A stretch of 64,000 bases of DNA from an uncultured Draconibacterium sp. (GTDB taxonomy: Bacteria > Bacteroidota > Bacteroidia > Bacteroidales > Prolixibacteraceae), in assembly GCA_947492175.1 (NCBI GenBank), contig CANLMQ010000014.1, forward strand, positions 1-64,000, written 5' to 3'. The notes beneath the pieces are model-generated. The model ran no database searches. It was given only the letters and a program-made list of their open reading frames with translations, and had not been told where the DNA came from. Numbering within the stretch: the first letter of the stretch is position 1; each line of letters opens with the position of its first letter. Both the position numbers and the translations under genes were made by a program. Positions 1-9,173 of the stretch are shown here, piece after piece.

Positions 1-105
1 TAAGTAAAATCTTATTAGATTTGTAAACCAGTAAATGAAGAAATAATCGTTTACATTCTATCAAATTAAGTATAAATTTGTCAAGCTATTTTAGGAAAGG
101 TCAGT

Positions 106-315
106 CAGAGAACAATCCTACCCCGTAAGATGATGGCTATCTTCCATGAGATAAAGGCTGTCTTTCATAAGATCGTGGTCATCTTTTACAAGATAATGGC
201 TATCGGGTGTCAGAGAATGATTCTACCCCGTAAGATGATGGCTATCTTCCATAAGATAAGGACTGTCTTTCATAAGATCATGTTCATCTTTTACAAGATA
301 ATGGCTGTCGGGTAC
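106..315. repeat. 21-bp-period repeat array (two copies of a 105-bp unit)
   Basis: Ten consecutive 21-bp units start at 106, 127, 148, 169, 190, 211, 232, 253, 274 and 295. Five of them form a 105-bp higher-order unit repeated twice (106-210 and 211-315). Most units begin AAGAT and contain ATCTT about 15 bp later, so single units can fold back on themselves. The 21-bp period keeps a reading frame open (about 91 codons from 130) with a 7-residue peptide period, but that follows from the repeat itself and I do not call a gene. On the minus strand the array lies directly downstream of the terminator at 333-364. Confidence 0.85.
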
Positions 316-332
316 TCTGCGTTGTTAACAAA

Positions 333-364
333 AAATGCCATCCCTTATAAAAGAGATGGCATTT
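333..364 (-). terminator. Rho-independent terminator of the DUF1080 gene
   Basis: A 10-bp perfect stem, AAATGCCATC (333-342) with GATGGCATTT (355-364), is followed on the minus strand by a run of T (plus-strand A run 331-335). It sits 22 bp past the stop codon of the minus-strand gene ending at 386. Confidence 0.8.
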
Positions 365-385
365 ATACTACAATACGGATTATAA

Positions 386-3300
386 CTAGTTACTCAAATC
401 TTTAATCCTGATATTTCTGAAATACAATTCAGAACCATGTCCCAGGAATCCGATAAATCCTTTATCGCGTTGTAGTCCCGGGTGTTTTTTACCATCTTTT
501 GTTCCGTGTTCACGTGCGTAAGCAATGTCGCCATCCAAAATAACCTCACCGTTTAAGGTGATTTTAATTTTAGTGCCTTTAACAATAACTTCCTGAACGT
601 TCCATTCGCCAACCGGCTTTTGGAATCCACGTTTGGCAGCTATTGTTCCGTAAACCGAACCGTGGTACTGGTATTCGTGCAGGTTGGCATAAATAGGCGC
701 TGTATTATCCAGAATCTGCAATTCCATTCCCATATAGGCTGCATCGCCTTCCAGCGGTGCGCGAATTCCCAATCCGTTGTTGGCGCCCGGAGTCAGTTTA
801 AACTCGAAACGGTAAATAAAATCGCTGTATTCTTTTCCTGTAAACAGGTTGCCATGGCCACCTTTTTTAGGATTTACAACCAAGATACCATCTTCTGCAT
901 AATAGTCTGTTTTATTTCCCTGCCATCCGTCAAGGTTTTTTCCGTTGAACAGCGATACAAAACCTTCATCAATTTCTTCCTGGGTCAAACCAATTTGTTT
1001 GGTATTGATTTCACGAACATATACATCGCGGAAAGCCAGTTCGTTACCATGTGCCTGCAATTCAATTGTTCCTTCTTCGAAAATCGGGATGCTGCGGTCC
1101 CAGTAGTTGTCCATTTTTACGTTGTCAACCACCAGTTCGCCATTCAGGTAAACGGTAACGTTTTCGCCAATCATTGTAATCCGGAATGTGTTCCATTCGT
1201 CAATTGGATTGTCGGCTACTTTTAAAGGGTTGCGTACATTGTCGGCATTGTTGTTGTACAAACCGCCCGAACCAACCTGGGCACCTACTTCTACACGCGA
1301 AGTATCCCAGATTTGAACCTGTGGTGTACCACGCAGGTATATACCGCTATCGCCTTTTTTGGTAATTAGCCAGTCAACAATCATTTCAAAATCCTTGTAT
1401 CTTTTTGTTGAAACAAGATTGTGTCCTTTTCCGCTAAATACTATTTTTCCGTCTTTAACGCTCCAGTTTTCCGATAAATGCAAATCAGCTTCAGCCTGAG
1501 CTTTTGCTCGTTCTTTATCACTCATTTTGGCAATAGCAATTGGATTTCCGCCGGCAATCATTCCCTGCCATCCGTCAAGGTTTTTTCCGTTGAACATGGT
1601 TACAAAACCATCGCCTTTTTGCATGTTGCTCAGGTAGTTTTCAATATCGATTTTGTAATACTGGCTGTCGCCGCCTTCCATAACCGAAGCTGCTTTTTCA
1701 AGTGCACGACGTACTTCTTTCCCGTAGAATTTGCCTTTAAGCGCAATGTCTTTAATTCCAACCGCAGCATTTTGTTTTAACGCTTTGTTGTCGAGGAATT
1801 TCTCAAGGTAAATAATAGAAAGGAATGTGCGTAAACGGCCAACCGACTTCACAATGTAGTTTTTGTCGGCATTGGAACCGGCGTATTCCATAATTTTACG
1901 GAACTGCAAAAGTTTTTGGTCGTCGGGAAGTTGAGCCGAATTAACCATACGGGCAAAGTTAATCGCTGCTTTTGCCTGGTAATCGCCAGTGGTTGTTTTG
2001 CAAATTTCGTATAGCGATTTCGAAGCGGAATAGGTTTTCCAGTTGGTTAAGGCCTCAAAGGCTGCATCTTTAATTTGTCCGCTTGAAGTGTTAAAATAAT
2101 CGCTAACGATTTTTAAGGCGTCGTCGCCTCCAATTTCAGGAAGTAACGGAAGAATCCGTTCTTTTTTGCTGGTCGATTTCAACGCAGAAAGAACTTTACC
2201 GTTTGGTTTTTGTTCGGCTTCAATTCCGGTTGTTGCTGCAACAACAGCCATTTGGGTTTCTGTAATTTCTTTTTCATCCGATACCGCGAATAAAAGCTTT
2301 AACAAGGCATCTGTGTTTTTATAAGCAGAAACACGTTTCAGTGCTTTAAAGGCTGCGCTTTTTACATCAGCATCAGAAGAAGATGTAGCAGAAAGAACTT
2401 CATTAAAATACTGGGTGCCGGCTTTTGCGGCTACAATATCAATAAATGCGGCTTTGGCTTTTCCCGAAGTTTTTTCCAACTGAGCAGCAAGGGTGTACAA
2501 GTGATCTTTATCCAAAAGTTCGTTTAGTACAGCTTTTGTTGCATCAATATCATTTCCTTCTGCCAGATGCGCTACCAATGTTGGTATGGCCTCGCTTCCC
2601 TGCAATTGTCTAAGTGCAACAACAGCTTCACCGCGAACTTCTTCTGACGAAGAGGTAAGGCTTTCTTTTACAAGTTCGGTAGCCAAACCACAACCACGAC
2701 GGCCAAGCATTGAAATTATATCAGCTTTAATGGCAGGAGAAGCAGCTTCTGCTTTCGCAATCCATTTGCGTGTGTCGGCAACTCCACCCAGTTTTTCGGC
2801 TGTATTTAAAGCTGAATAACGGAAAGCTTTATCTGAGTTATCCGCTGCATCCAATAACAGGGGAGTAGCTTCGTAACCCAAATAGTTGGCATAAATGGCA
2901 AGGGCAGCAGAATAGTTGTGCAACTGATCGGCAGCTGTATTTGCCTTAAAGATGGCTTTGCATGCTTTTTTCATTAAATCCAACTCGTTATTCTGTCCCA
3001 AACGGTTGGTGTATTCAATAAACGATTCAGCAGCATTTGTAGCTTCGTATTTAAAGTTAACTGCTGAAGCTGCTTTTAACAAGGTTTTAAAAGACTCGGG
3101 CGAACCAATGTTGGCCAAAGCAGTTAATGCAGTTTTTTGCATCGCAGCACATTCTGCTGAAACAAAAGGAGTGATGGCCGGAACTGCTTCTTTGTATTTT
3201 AATTCACCCAATGCACGTACCAGCGTTGTTTGGGCTTTGTGACCTGCATTTGGAAGAGCTTCCAAAAATAATTCGGCTGTTTTAGGGCAGGCAATCATTA

Positions 3301-3772
3301 AAATGGTTTGCGTGGCAGGTTCAGCCAGTTCTTCAGATGTCAGGAATCCTTTCACTGCATCGATGGTTTTTGCGCCACCAATCAGGTTCAACTGGTTCAT
3401 GATAAAGGTTTTTACCTCAGCATCTTTTTGTGAATTTAAAGCTTTAATAAAGTTGTTTTCGGCATAAGCTTTTTCTGTGCATTTGCCAAACTGGCTGGCA
3501 TAACGGGCAAAACTGTTTAAAGCAAAACGAACAGCAGTGTCATCACCAACTCCGGGAGGAGTCAGTTGGGCAGCCATTTTTTGAAATCCTTCGGAACCCA
3601 TCTCAACAATATCGTTCATTGCTTTGTCGAGGTGCCCCAAATCTTTTGTTGGCATTTGTGCCAGCACATCGGCAACCTTGGTGTCAAGCGTTCGGTTGTC
3701 TTGTGCAAAACTTCCCATGCTGAATACTCCCAGCATCAGGATTGCTATAAATTGAAATATATTTTTCTTCAT
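386..3772 (-). CDS. Secreted HEAT-repeat protein with two DUF1080 (3-keto-disaccharide hydrolase) domains
   Basis: A protein of about 1128 residues. The start is taken at the ATG at 3772, which gives MKKNIFQFI and a signal peptide ending near GSFAQ; an ATG at 3781 is also possible. Residues of about 60-690 are helical HEAT/armadillo-like repeats. Two DUF1080 (PF06439-type) domains follow, at about 724-920 and 936-1128, each opening with FNGKNLDGWQG. DUF1080 is a concanavalin-like jelly roll, and members cleave 3-keto-glycosides. The Gfo/Idh/MocA oxidoreductase immediately upstream (33 bp) would make or consume the 3-keto sugar, so the pair probably forms one extracytoplasmic pathway. The doubled domain and the long HEAT arm are less common than single-domain DUF1080 proteins. 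The exact substrate cannot be read from the sequence. Confidence 0.88.
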   Translation of the reverse strand: MKKNIFQFIAILMLGVFSMGSFAQDNRTLDTKVADVLAQMPTKDLGHLDKAMNDIVEMGSEGFQKMAAQLTPPGVGDDTAVRFALNSFARYASQFGKCTEKAYAENNFIKALNSQKDAEVKTFIMNQLNLIGGAKTIDAVKGFLTSEELAEPATQTILMIACPKTAELFLEALPNAGHKAQTTLVRALGELKYKEAVPAITPFVSAECAAMQKTALTALANIGSPESFKTLLKAASAVNFKYEATNAAESFIEYTNRLGQNNELDLMKKACKAIFKANTAADQLHNYSAALAIYANYLGYEATPLLLDAADNSDKAFRYSALNTAEKLGGVADTRKWIAKAEAASPAIKADIISMLGRRGCGLATELVKESLTSSSEEVRGEAVVALRQLQGSEAIPTLVAHLAEGNDIDATKAVLNELLDKDHLYTLAAQLEKTSGKAKAAFIDIVAAKAGTQYFNEVLSATSSSDADVKSAAFKALKRVSAYKNTDALLKLLFAVSDEKEITETQMAVVAATTGIEAEQKPNGKVLSALKSTSKKERILPLLPEIGGDDALKIVSDYFNTSSGQIKDAAFEALTNWKTYSASKSLYEICKTTTGDYQAKAAINFARMVNSAQLPDDQKLLQFRKIMEYAGSNADKNYIVKSVGRLRTFLSIIYLEKFLDNKALKQNAAVGIKDIALKGKFYGKEVRRALEKAASVMEGGDSQYYKIDIENYLSNMQKGDGFVTMFNGKNLDGWQGMIAGGNPIAIAKMSDKERAKAQAEADLHLSENWSVKDGKIVFSGKGHNLVSTKRYKDFEMIVDWLITKKGDSGIYLRGTPQVQIWDTSRVEVGAQVGSGGLYNNNADNVRNPLKVADNPIDEWNTFRITMIGENVTVYLNGELVVDNVKMDNYWDRSIPIFEEGTIELQAHGNELAFRDVYVREINTKQIGLTQEEIDEGFVSLFNGKNLDGWQGNKTDYYAEDGILVVNPKKGGHGNLFTGKEYSDFIYRFEFKLTPGANNGLGIRAPLEGDAAYMGMELQILDNTAPIYANLHEYQYHGSVYGTIAAKRGFQKPVGEWNVQEVIVKGTKIKITLNGEVILDGDIAYAREHGTKDGKKHPGLQRDKGFIGFLGHGSELYFRNIRIKDLSN

Positions 3773-3804
3773 GTTAGTCATCAATAATCTTTAATACTTA
3801 TCCT

Positions 3805-5073
3805 TTAAATTGTCCACGGAGCACGCATTGGCTGGTTGATTAAACGGTTAGCTCCCTCGTCGTTAATAAACTCGAGTTTTTCGGGATCGAAATTAAGAGT
3901 ACGACCCAAACGAACCGCAATAATTCCAAGGTTCACTAAAGTTGAAGAACGGAATCCGTTCATTTCGTTCAATGCAAATTTCTTACGTGTTTTTACCGAT
4001 TCGGAGAAAATGCCAATTTGTGGTTCCGGTTCAGGTAAAGTTTTGATAAAACTTTGCAGGTTCGGAATATCGGATCTGAAACCCTGGTATATTTTTCCAT
4101 TTGGCCCTTCGATGTATGCTGCATCTTTGTCTTTGTTCTCACCGTCAAGAATAATCTGGCAACCATCGGCATAAGTATAAGTTACCCGTTTCCATGTTCC
4201 TACAGCATCGTAGTGTTGTTGTGGAGCATCCACCTCTATTTTAACAGGGCTGGTTTCATCTTTACCCAACATGTATTGTACAGGGTCTAAATAGTGCTGT
4301 CCCATATCTCCAAGACCACCACCGTCGTAATCCCAGTATCCGCGGAAATTAGCGTGAACACGGTGTGCGTTGTACGGACGGTAAGGCGCAGGTCCTAACC
4401 ACATATCATAGTTCAGGTTTTCTGGAACACGTTGCGGTTCGAGGTTGTGTTTGCCCTGCCAGAAAAATTTCCAGTTGTAGCCGGTAATTCCGCTAACTGT
4501 AACTTTAAGCGGCCATCCTAAAATACCACTGTCGATTACTTTTTTTAGCGGCTTAACATCGGTTCCCAATCCATAAAACGGATCTTTGAAACGGAACCAG
4601 GTATTTAAACGGAACATACGACCGTGTGCATTTACAGCTTCCACAACTTTTTTACCTTCGCCAATGGTACGGGTCATTGGTTTTTCGCACCAGATATCTT
4701 TACCGGCTTTGGCAGCTTCAACAGCCATAATGCCATGCCAGTGTGGTGGTGTCGCAATGTGTACAATGTCAACTTCGGGCAAATGGCAAACTTCTCTGAA
4801 ATCGTCGAATTGTTTTACTTTGTAGTCGATCAAACTTTGTGCTTTGGCGAGGTGAAGTTTATCCACATCGCAAATGGCAACAACTTTGGTCCCTTCGTAA
4901 GGAATATGACCACGGCCCATTCCACCAACACCAATAATTGCTTTTGTTAATTGATCGGAAGGGGCAAGGAAGCCATTTCCTCCCATTACATGGCGCGGAA
5001 TAATCATCATTCCGGCTCCGGCAGCAAGAGCACTCTTTAAGAACTTTCTTCTTGTTGTTTGATTTTTATTCAT
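3805..5073 (-). CDS. Tat-exported Gfo/Idh/MocA-family oxidoreductase
   Basis: 422 residues. The N-terminus has a twin-arginine signal (TTRRKFLKSALAAGAG), so the folded, cofactor-loaded enzyme is exported. A Rossmann nucleotide site (IIGVGGMGRGH, about 45-56) is followed by the family motif CEKPM near residue 130, whose Lys is the usual catalytic residue, and by GGGLGDMGQHYLDPVQ near 250-265. Such periplasmic NAD(P)-bound enzymes oxidise or reduce sugar hydroxyls. Exported members beside DUF1080 proteins are associated with 3-keto-glycoside formation in Bacteroides. It is the promoter-proximal gene of a two-gene unit with the DUF1080 protein. The sugar specificity is not evident. Confidence 0.9.
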   Translation of the reverse strand: MNKNQTTRRKFLKSALAAGAGMMIIPRHVMGGNGFLAPSDQLTKAIIGVGGMGRGHIPYEGTKVVAICDVDKLHLAKAQSLIDYKVKQFDDFREVCHLPEVDIVHIATPPHWHGIMAVEAAKAGKDIWCEKPMTRTIGEGKKVVEAVNAHGRMFRLNTWFRFKDPFYGLGTDVKPLKKVIDSGILGWPLKVTVSGITGYNWKFFWQGKHNLEPQRVPENLNYDMWLGPAPYRPYNAHRVHANFRGYWDYDGGGLGDMGQHYLDPVQYMLGKDETSPVKIEVDAPQQHYDAVGTWKRVTYTYADGCQIILDGENKDKDAAYIEGPNGKIYQGFRSDIPNLQSFIKTLPEPEPQIGIFSESVKTRKKFALNEMNGFRSSTLVNLGIIAVRLGRTLNFDPEKLEFINDEGANRLINQPMRAPWTI

Positions 5074-5286
5074 CAGTCTTATTATTTAAGATTCTTTTAT
5101 TGTTTTGTTTAAAAAATAATTTGAAAAATCACGAATATGTAAAACCTCAGGTCAAAATTGAGGGTAACAACAGGGGTAACAAAGTAAAAAAAGAAAAAAT
5201 ATGTAGGGTAAGCTACTGAAATAGAATGTTAAAGGCAAACAAAATGTGATTGGGAAAAATGATCGGGAATACGAAGCAGGTGGAGT

Positions 5287-7671
5287 TTAAACCATTAAAT
5301 CAGAGATTGATTTGCCAAAAGGTTGTGCATAACATTGCTGATATACCTTCTCGAAATGTTCAAGGCATTCGTGGGCTTGCGTGTTTTTTTCCAGCTTTAT
5401 TAATGCTTTTATTTTGTGTGCTAAAACAGTCTCGTTTAGCGGATCGAAAATCAGTAAAGCTTGCGATAAACGTAGCAGCCATTCTGTTTTGCTCTTAAAG
5501 TTATCATTTAGTAGGAGGGGCAAAAGTGTATCCAGTAAGTCGTCCGATATTTTGCTTTTAAACCCGTCGAGCCATTCGTCGTCCATGTTCGGAAGTAGCG
5601 GCCCCTTTTCAATAATTGACAGAATGTTGGCCAGATGCTCAAAATTTGGAACCTCCGAAGTTGCTTGTTTAAATGCTTCCAGTTCGGAGAAATAGTGTGC
5701 CAGATCGCAGTATACATCTTCGCTGAGATCAATTACCCATTTTTTATTGGTGTAAGCAATGTTTATTCCGCTGCTTGTGTCAAGCACCTCCCTAATCCGC
5801 TGAATTTGTGTACTGCGGTTGTTTTTGGCGCTCTCGGAAGAATGACCGGCCCAAAGATGATTGGCAAGTTGTTTTGATGTGATTCCTTTGTTTCGTAATG
5901 TTTCAGTAAGTACCAGTATGAAGATTTGTTTTCGTTTGGGTGAAAAACGTGCAGTTAGATCTTCTTTATTCCGGTTGGTAATTTTAAATCCGCCAAAAAG
6001 CTCTACGGAGGGTTCTTTTATTTGCGACAATTGTTTTGTAAGAGGATTAAGGTTGCTTGGCTTTGTTTGAATTCCGGATGCCGGTTTATGCTTTTTCTTT
6101 AGGACAAAATACAGGAGCAGAATTAAAGCAACCACAACAGTAAGTGCCAAACCCCAGGAATAGCCGGGTGACGGAGCAGTATCAGGTTCCTCAATACCGT
6201 GTTCGTACAAACGCATAACTTCCTGATCGCTCAGGTTGCGGTTCCAAATGGCCAGATCGTCCATCATGCCTTTAAACGACTCGTCCCACAAGTTTGTGCC
6301 GACTAACAACGAGTGCTCAGTCGGTTCAATTCTTTCTGCTTTTTGGGTATCTATAATCTGTCCGTTCTTATAAAATTTTACAGTTCCGCCACTCGATATT
6401 ACATAGGTAAGGTGTTGCCATTTGTTGGGAACAACCATTGCAGAGTCTGAGGCATGATCTTTTATTCCGGGCGAGGTAAAAAGCATATTCCCGTCGCGGA
6501 ATTTAACCGACAGGGCTTTCCCTTTTCCTATGATGCTCCTGTTTCCATCTATTTCAGATGGTTTTACCCAAACACTAACCGTAAAGTTTTCATTAAAAAC
6601 AATGTCGGTATCAAAATCAATATAGTTGTCTCGTCCGTTAAACACTCCGCACCAGCCTCGCAAAGAGTCTTTTTTGTATTCTACGTTTTTATAGGGTATT
6701 TCAGTGCTTTCTCCTGCCTGATTCACAATGTTCTGTTCGAATGATAGATAGAGCACCATTTCGTCCTTTAAATTTTTGGGACGGGCAAAAAATATTTTGG
6801 TGCTTTCCGATGTGTAATTATTAAAATTAAAGACATCAGGAGTGAAATGATAGCCAATTTTATAGGGACTTAATCCAACTTCGGTAGTATGGATTTTGCC
6901 ATACGATAACATTAGCGGCATTTCTTTCCACCTTATTCCTTCAAGTGGTTCTTCGTTGTATTGTACGTTTGCTGTGTACCATACCTGTTCCAAAAAATTT
7001 TGGTGATAAGCAGAAAATGTTTCCGGATTCTTGGTGATAAAGAAATTCGGAAGTTTTCCCGTATAAATGTTTAACAGCTGAGGAATTCGCTCCGGATGTT
7101 GTTGAAGTGAATCGGGCAGGCTGCTAATAGTTTTGTCGTGCGTGTAAATAACAAGATCATTTCCCTGACTTTCGCCAAAACCGCTTATAATCTCTTCAGG
7201 AAACTCTGAAGGAACATTGTATTCGCAGAGGTAGTCGTTAACAGAATAGGAGAAAGGTGTGTTGTCCGCCGTAAAAACAAACAGACGTTTCCCGTTTTCA
7301 CGACATTGGGTCAGTTTATCTATAGAGTACTCGCCGGGTGTGGCCAGAGTTTGAAATACGTTATGCTGTTCAAGGGCTTTTAAGAAAAACGGCATTTCCG
7401 ATCGAATAATGAATAAAATTATTTCATCTTTATTCTCATTCAGAAAAATGGCTGTTTCATCAAGTACTTTACCGGCAGAGGCATCCGAAGTGATAATAAA
7501 TGCCCGATAGCCATCCCGGAGTTCCTGTTGCAGGTTGTTGCCCTTTGTTTCACAGGTAAGGAACACAAGGTCACTTAAGCTGTTTTTCCCGAAAAGATGA
7601 ACAGGAAAAAGTAGAAAAAGTAATACCCCTGCAAGAGCTGAAAGCAGATTTGTCCTGTGAAAATATTGCAT
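5287..7671 (-). CDS. Membrane-spanning regulator: PLC-like and LamG sensor outside, winged helix inside
   Basis: 794 residues. A signal/anchor segment at the N-terminus is followed by a region (about 30-170) resembling a PI-PLC X domain (FLNENKDEIILFII matches its conserved strand), but the usual catalytic histidines are not visible. A LamG/concanavalin-type domain lies at about 300-480 (FNGRDNYIDFDTD, then NFTVSVWVKP). One transmembrane helix follows at about 500-525 (LTVVVALILLLYFVLKKKHK). The cytoplasmic part has an OmpR/SARP-like winged helix at about 560-660 (FSPKRKQIFILVL, then TSKQLANHLWAG) and a helical BTAD/TPR-like tail. The layout suggests a one-component sensor that binds a glycan outside and DNA inside. 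The DUF1080/Gfo genes directly downstream on the same strand are plausible targets. The start at 7671 is the ATG before the hydrophobic N-terminus. Confidence 0.75.
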   Translation of the reverse strand: MQYFHRTNLLSALAGVLLFLLFPVHLFGKNSLSDLVFLTCETKGNNLQQELRDGYRAFIITSDASAGKVLDETAIFLNENKDEIILFIIRSEMPFFLKALEQHNVFQTLATPGEYSIDKLTQCRENGKRLFVFTADNTPFSYSVNDYLCEYNVPSEFPEEIISGFGESQGNDLVIYTHDKTISSLPDSLQQHPERIPQLLNIYTGKLPNFFITKNPETFSAYHQNFLEQVWYTANVQYNEEPLEGIRWKEMPLMLSYGKIHTTEVGLSPYKIGYHFTPDVFNFNNYTSESTKIFFARPKNLKDEMVLYLSFEQNIVNQAGESTEIPYKNVEYKKDSLRGWCGVFNGRDNYIDFDTDIVFNENFTVSVWVKPSEIDGNRSIIGKGKALSVKFRDGNMLFTSPGIKDHASDSAMVVPNKWQHLTYVISSGGTVKFYKNGQIIDTQKAERIEPTEHSLLVGTNLWDESFKGMMDDLAIWNRNLSDQEVMRLYEHGIEEPDTAPSPGYSWGLALTVVVALILLLYFVLKKKHKPASGIQTKPSNLNPLTKQLSQIKEPSVELFGGFKITNRNKEDLTARFSPKRKQIFILVLTETLRNKGITSKQLANHLWAGHSSESAKNNRSTQIQRIREVLDTSSGINIAYTNKKWVIDLSEDVYCDLAHYFSELEAFKQATSEVPNFEHLANILSIIEKGPLLPNMDDEWLDGFKSKISDDLLDTLLPLLLNDNFKSKTEWLLRLSQALLIFDPLNETVLAHKIKALIKLEKNTQAHECLEHFEKVYQQCYAQPFGKSISDLMV

Positions 7672-7761
7672 GCCAACAAAAATAAAAAAAAGACTTATAG
7701 TTGAGTGTGGGAAGCCGTGATTTTAGTATTGTTTCATCTGTATAAATTATAATTTTCTGAT

Positions 7762-7779
7762 AATTTGAAAATTCAAATT
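7762..7779. promoter_or_regulatory. Inverted repeat upstream of the membrane regulator
   Basis: AATTTGAA and TTCAAATT form a perfect 8-bp inverted repeat with a 2-bp spacer, 91-108 bp upstream of the regulator start at 7671. It could be an autoregulatory operator, although AT-rich palindromes arise easily by chance. The remainder of 7672-8099 is AT-rich with no gene that I can support. Confidence 0.3.
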
Positions 7780-8099
7780 TGACAGATGGAACCGCTCCAT
7801 TCGTCGCTCTCACATAAAATTTATTCATTCTTGTTTTTGTAATTTTTGAATGAAAAATTTCATGTTCGTTTCATCAGTTTATAATTGCTCGTTATTTTAA
7901 TAGATAAAACCGGCAACGGATGGTTAAGTTTTATGAATAGAAAATTGACAAACTCTGTTTAGCGGGCTTTGCTTTTGACTCCACTTGAGATTGGACTTGT
8001 AATAACCTGTTGATAAGTATCGTAGTTGACAGACGTGAAGAAATGTTTCGTTTTTTATCTTTAGAAAATCCAATGTTGAAAAATTCTAAACCTGAGTTA

Positions 8100-8990
8100 A
8101 TGAAAAATATTCCTGTAATTACTGTCTCCGGGAAATCGCTGGCTGAAACATATGAAACCGCGTTAATTTATTTGTACGGAAAAGGTACCCGGTTTAAAAC
8201 GCAATACGATAAACCCGGCGATCCGCTGAGTATCGACTGTACAATGAATATGACCATACTCGAACCGGAAACAGATCCGATGATTCATATGGCTTTCCCG
8301 GGAGGAATTGACGATTTAAAAGAGTATGTTCTGGAACTTAAAGGGTACAAAAACCACTGGGTGAAAAATATGAACGATAAGGAGGATACTCGTTGGGAAT
8401 ATACTTATCACGGGCGGTTAAAAAATTATGGAGTATGGAAAGATTTGGTTGATGGTGAATCAACAGAAGTTGGGCCGTTTAAAGTGGATCAGATTGATTT
8501 TGTAATAAATAAGCTGTCGGAGCAGCCATTTACCCGACAGGCGCAAATGATAACCTGGATGCCAAATCTTGACACAACTTGTTACGATCCGCCATGTTTA
8601 CAATCGCTTTGGTACCGTATTCTTGAAGACGAAGACGGCGTTTACTGGCTAAACAGCAACATTCGTTTTCGAAGTAACGATGCCTGGGGAGCCAGTTTTA
8701 TGAATATGTTTGGATTTATTCAGTTTAATAAAGAGGTTATTGCCGCCGGGGTGGCCGAACGAACAGGAAAGACTGTAAAATTGGGACGAATGAACTGGCA
8801 TGCAGATTCGTATCATATTTACGGGAAAGATATTCGGGCAGCTAAGGAGCGTTTGTTCGAGCGGGTTAACGACATGGCCTTTGAAGAACGAACTATGCCC
8901 TTTAATGATCAGTTTATAAGGGAAATGTATGATAATGCCGGGCCGACGGTTATCGAAAAGATTAAAGTGTTTGATGAGCGGCATAAATAG
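8100..8990 (+). CDS. Thymidylate synthase-family protein (dTMP synthase / dCMP hydroxymethylase fold)
   Basis: About 296 residues from the ATG at 8100. In-frame ATGs at 8043 and 8073 are alternatives, because the frame is open upstream to a TTG at 8010. Family hallmarks are visible: the nucleophile Cys in DPPCLQSLW (about residue 164), the phosphate/nucleotide-binding RSNDAWGASF with a following MNMFGF Asn (about 191-204), and HIYGKD (about 238), matching the HIY motif of thymidylate synthase. Overall similarity to E. coli-type ThyA is low, and the N-terminus is unlike it, so it resembles divergent or archaeal-type members. It may make dTMP or hydroxymethylate a pyrimidine. It is a single gene with no nucleotide-metabolism neighbours. 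Confidence 0.75.
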   Translation: MKNIPVITVSGKSLAETYETALIYLYGKGTRFKTQYDKPGDPLSIDCTMNMTILEPETDPMIHMAFPGGIDDLKEYVLELKGYKNHWVKNMNDKEDTRWEYTYHGRLKNYGVWKDLVDGESTEVGPFKVDQIDFVINKLSEQPFTRQAQMITWMPNLDTTCYDPPCLQSLWYRILEDEDGVYWLNSNIRFRSNDAWGASFMNMFGFIQFNKEVIAAGVAERTGKTVKLGRMNWHADSYHIYGKDIRAAKERLFERVNDMAFEERTMPFNDQFIREMYDNAGPTVIEKIKVFDERHK

Positions 8991-9173
8991 CTGAAAGTTA
9001 TACGGAGGAACATGTTCACTGTTTCGGGACTCTATCCCAGATGATTAACTTCGGGAAAATACAAACGGGTGAAGTGTATTGTTGGTTGGCTGACGTGAAA
9101 ATCAACTTGCTGTATTTTTAATCTGAATGTTTTACCTTTAACTGTACCGGACTTTACATTAAAATAAGTCATT

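Noticed and set aside
130..405. A 91-codon plus-strand frame with a heptapeptide rhythm
   Set aside because: It is produced by the 21-bp repeat period and then runs through the terminator hairpin and into the end of the antisense gene.
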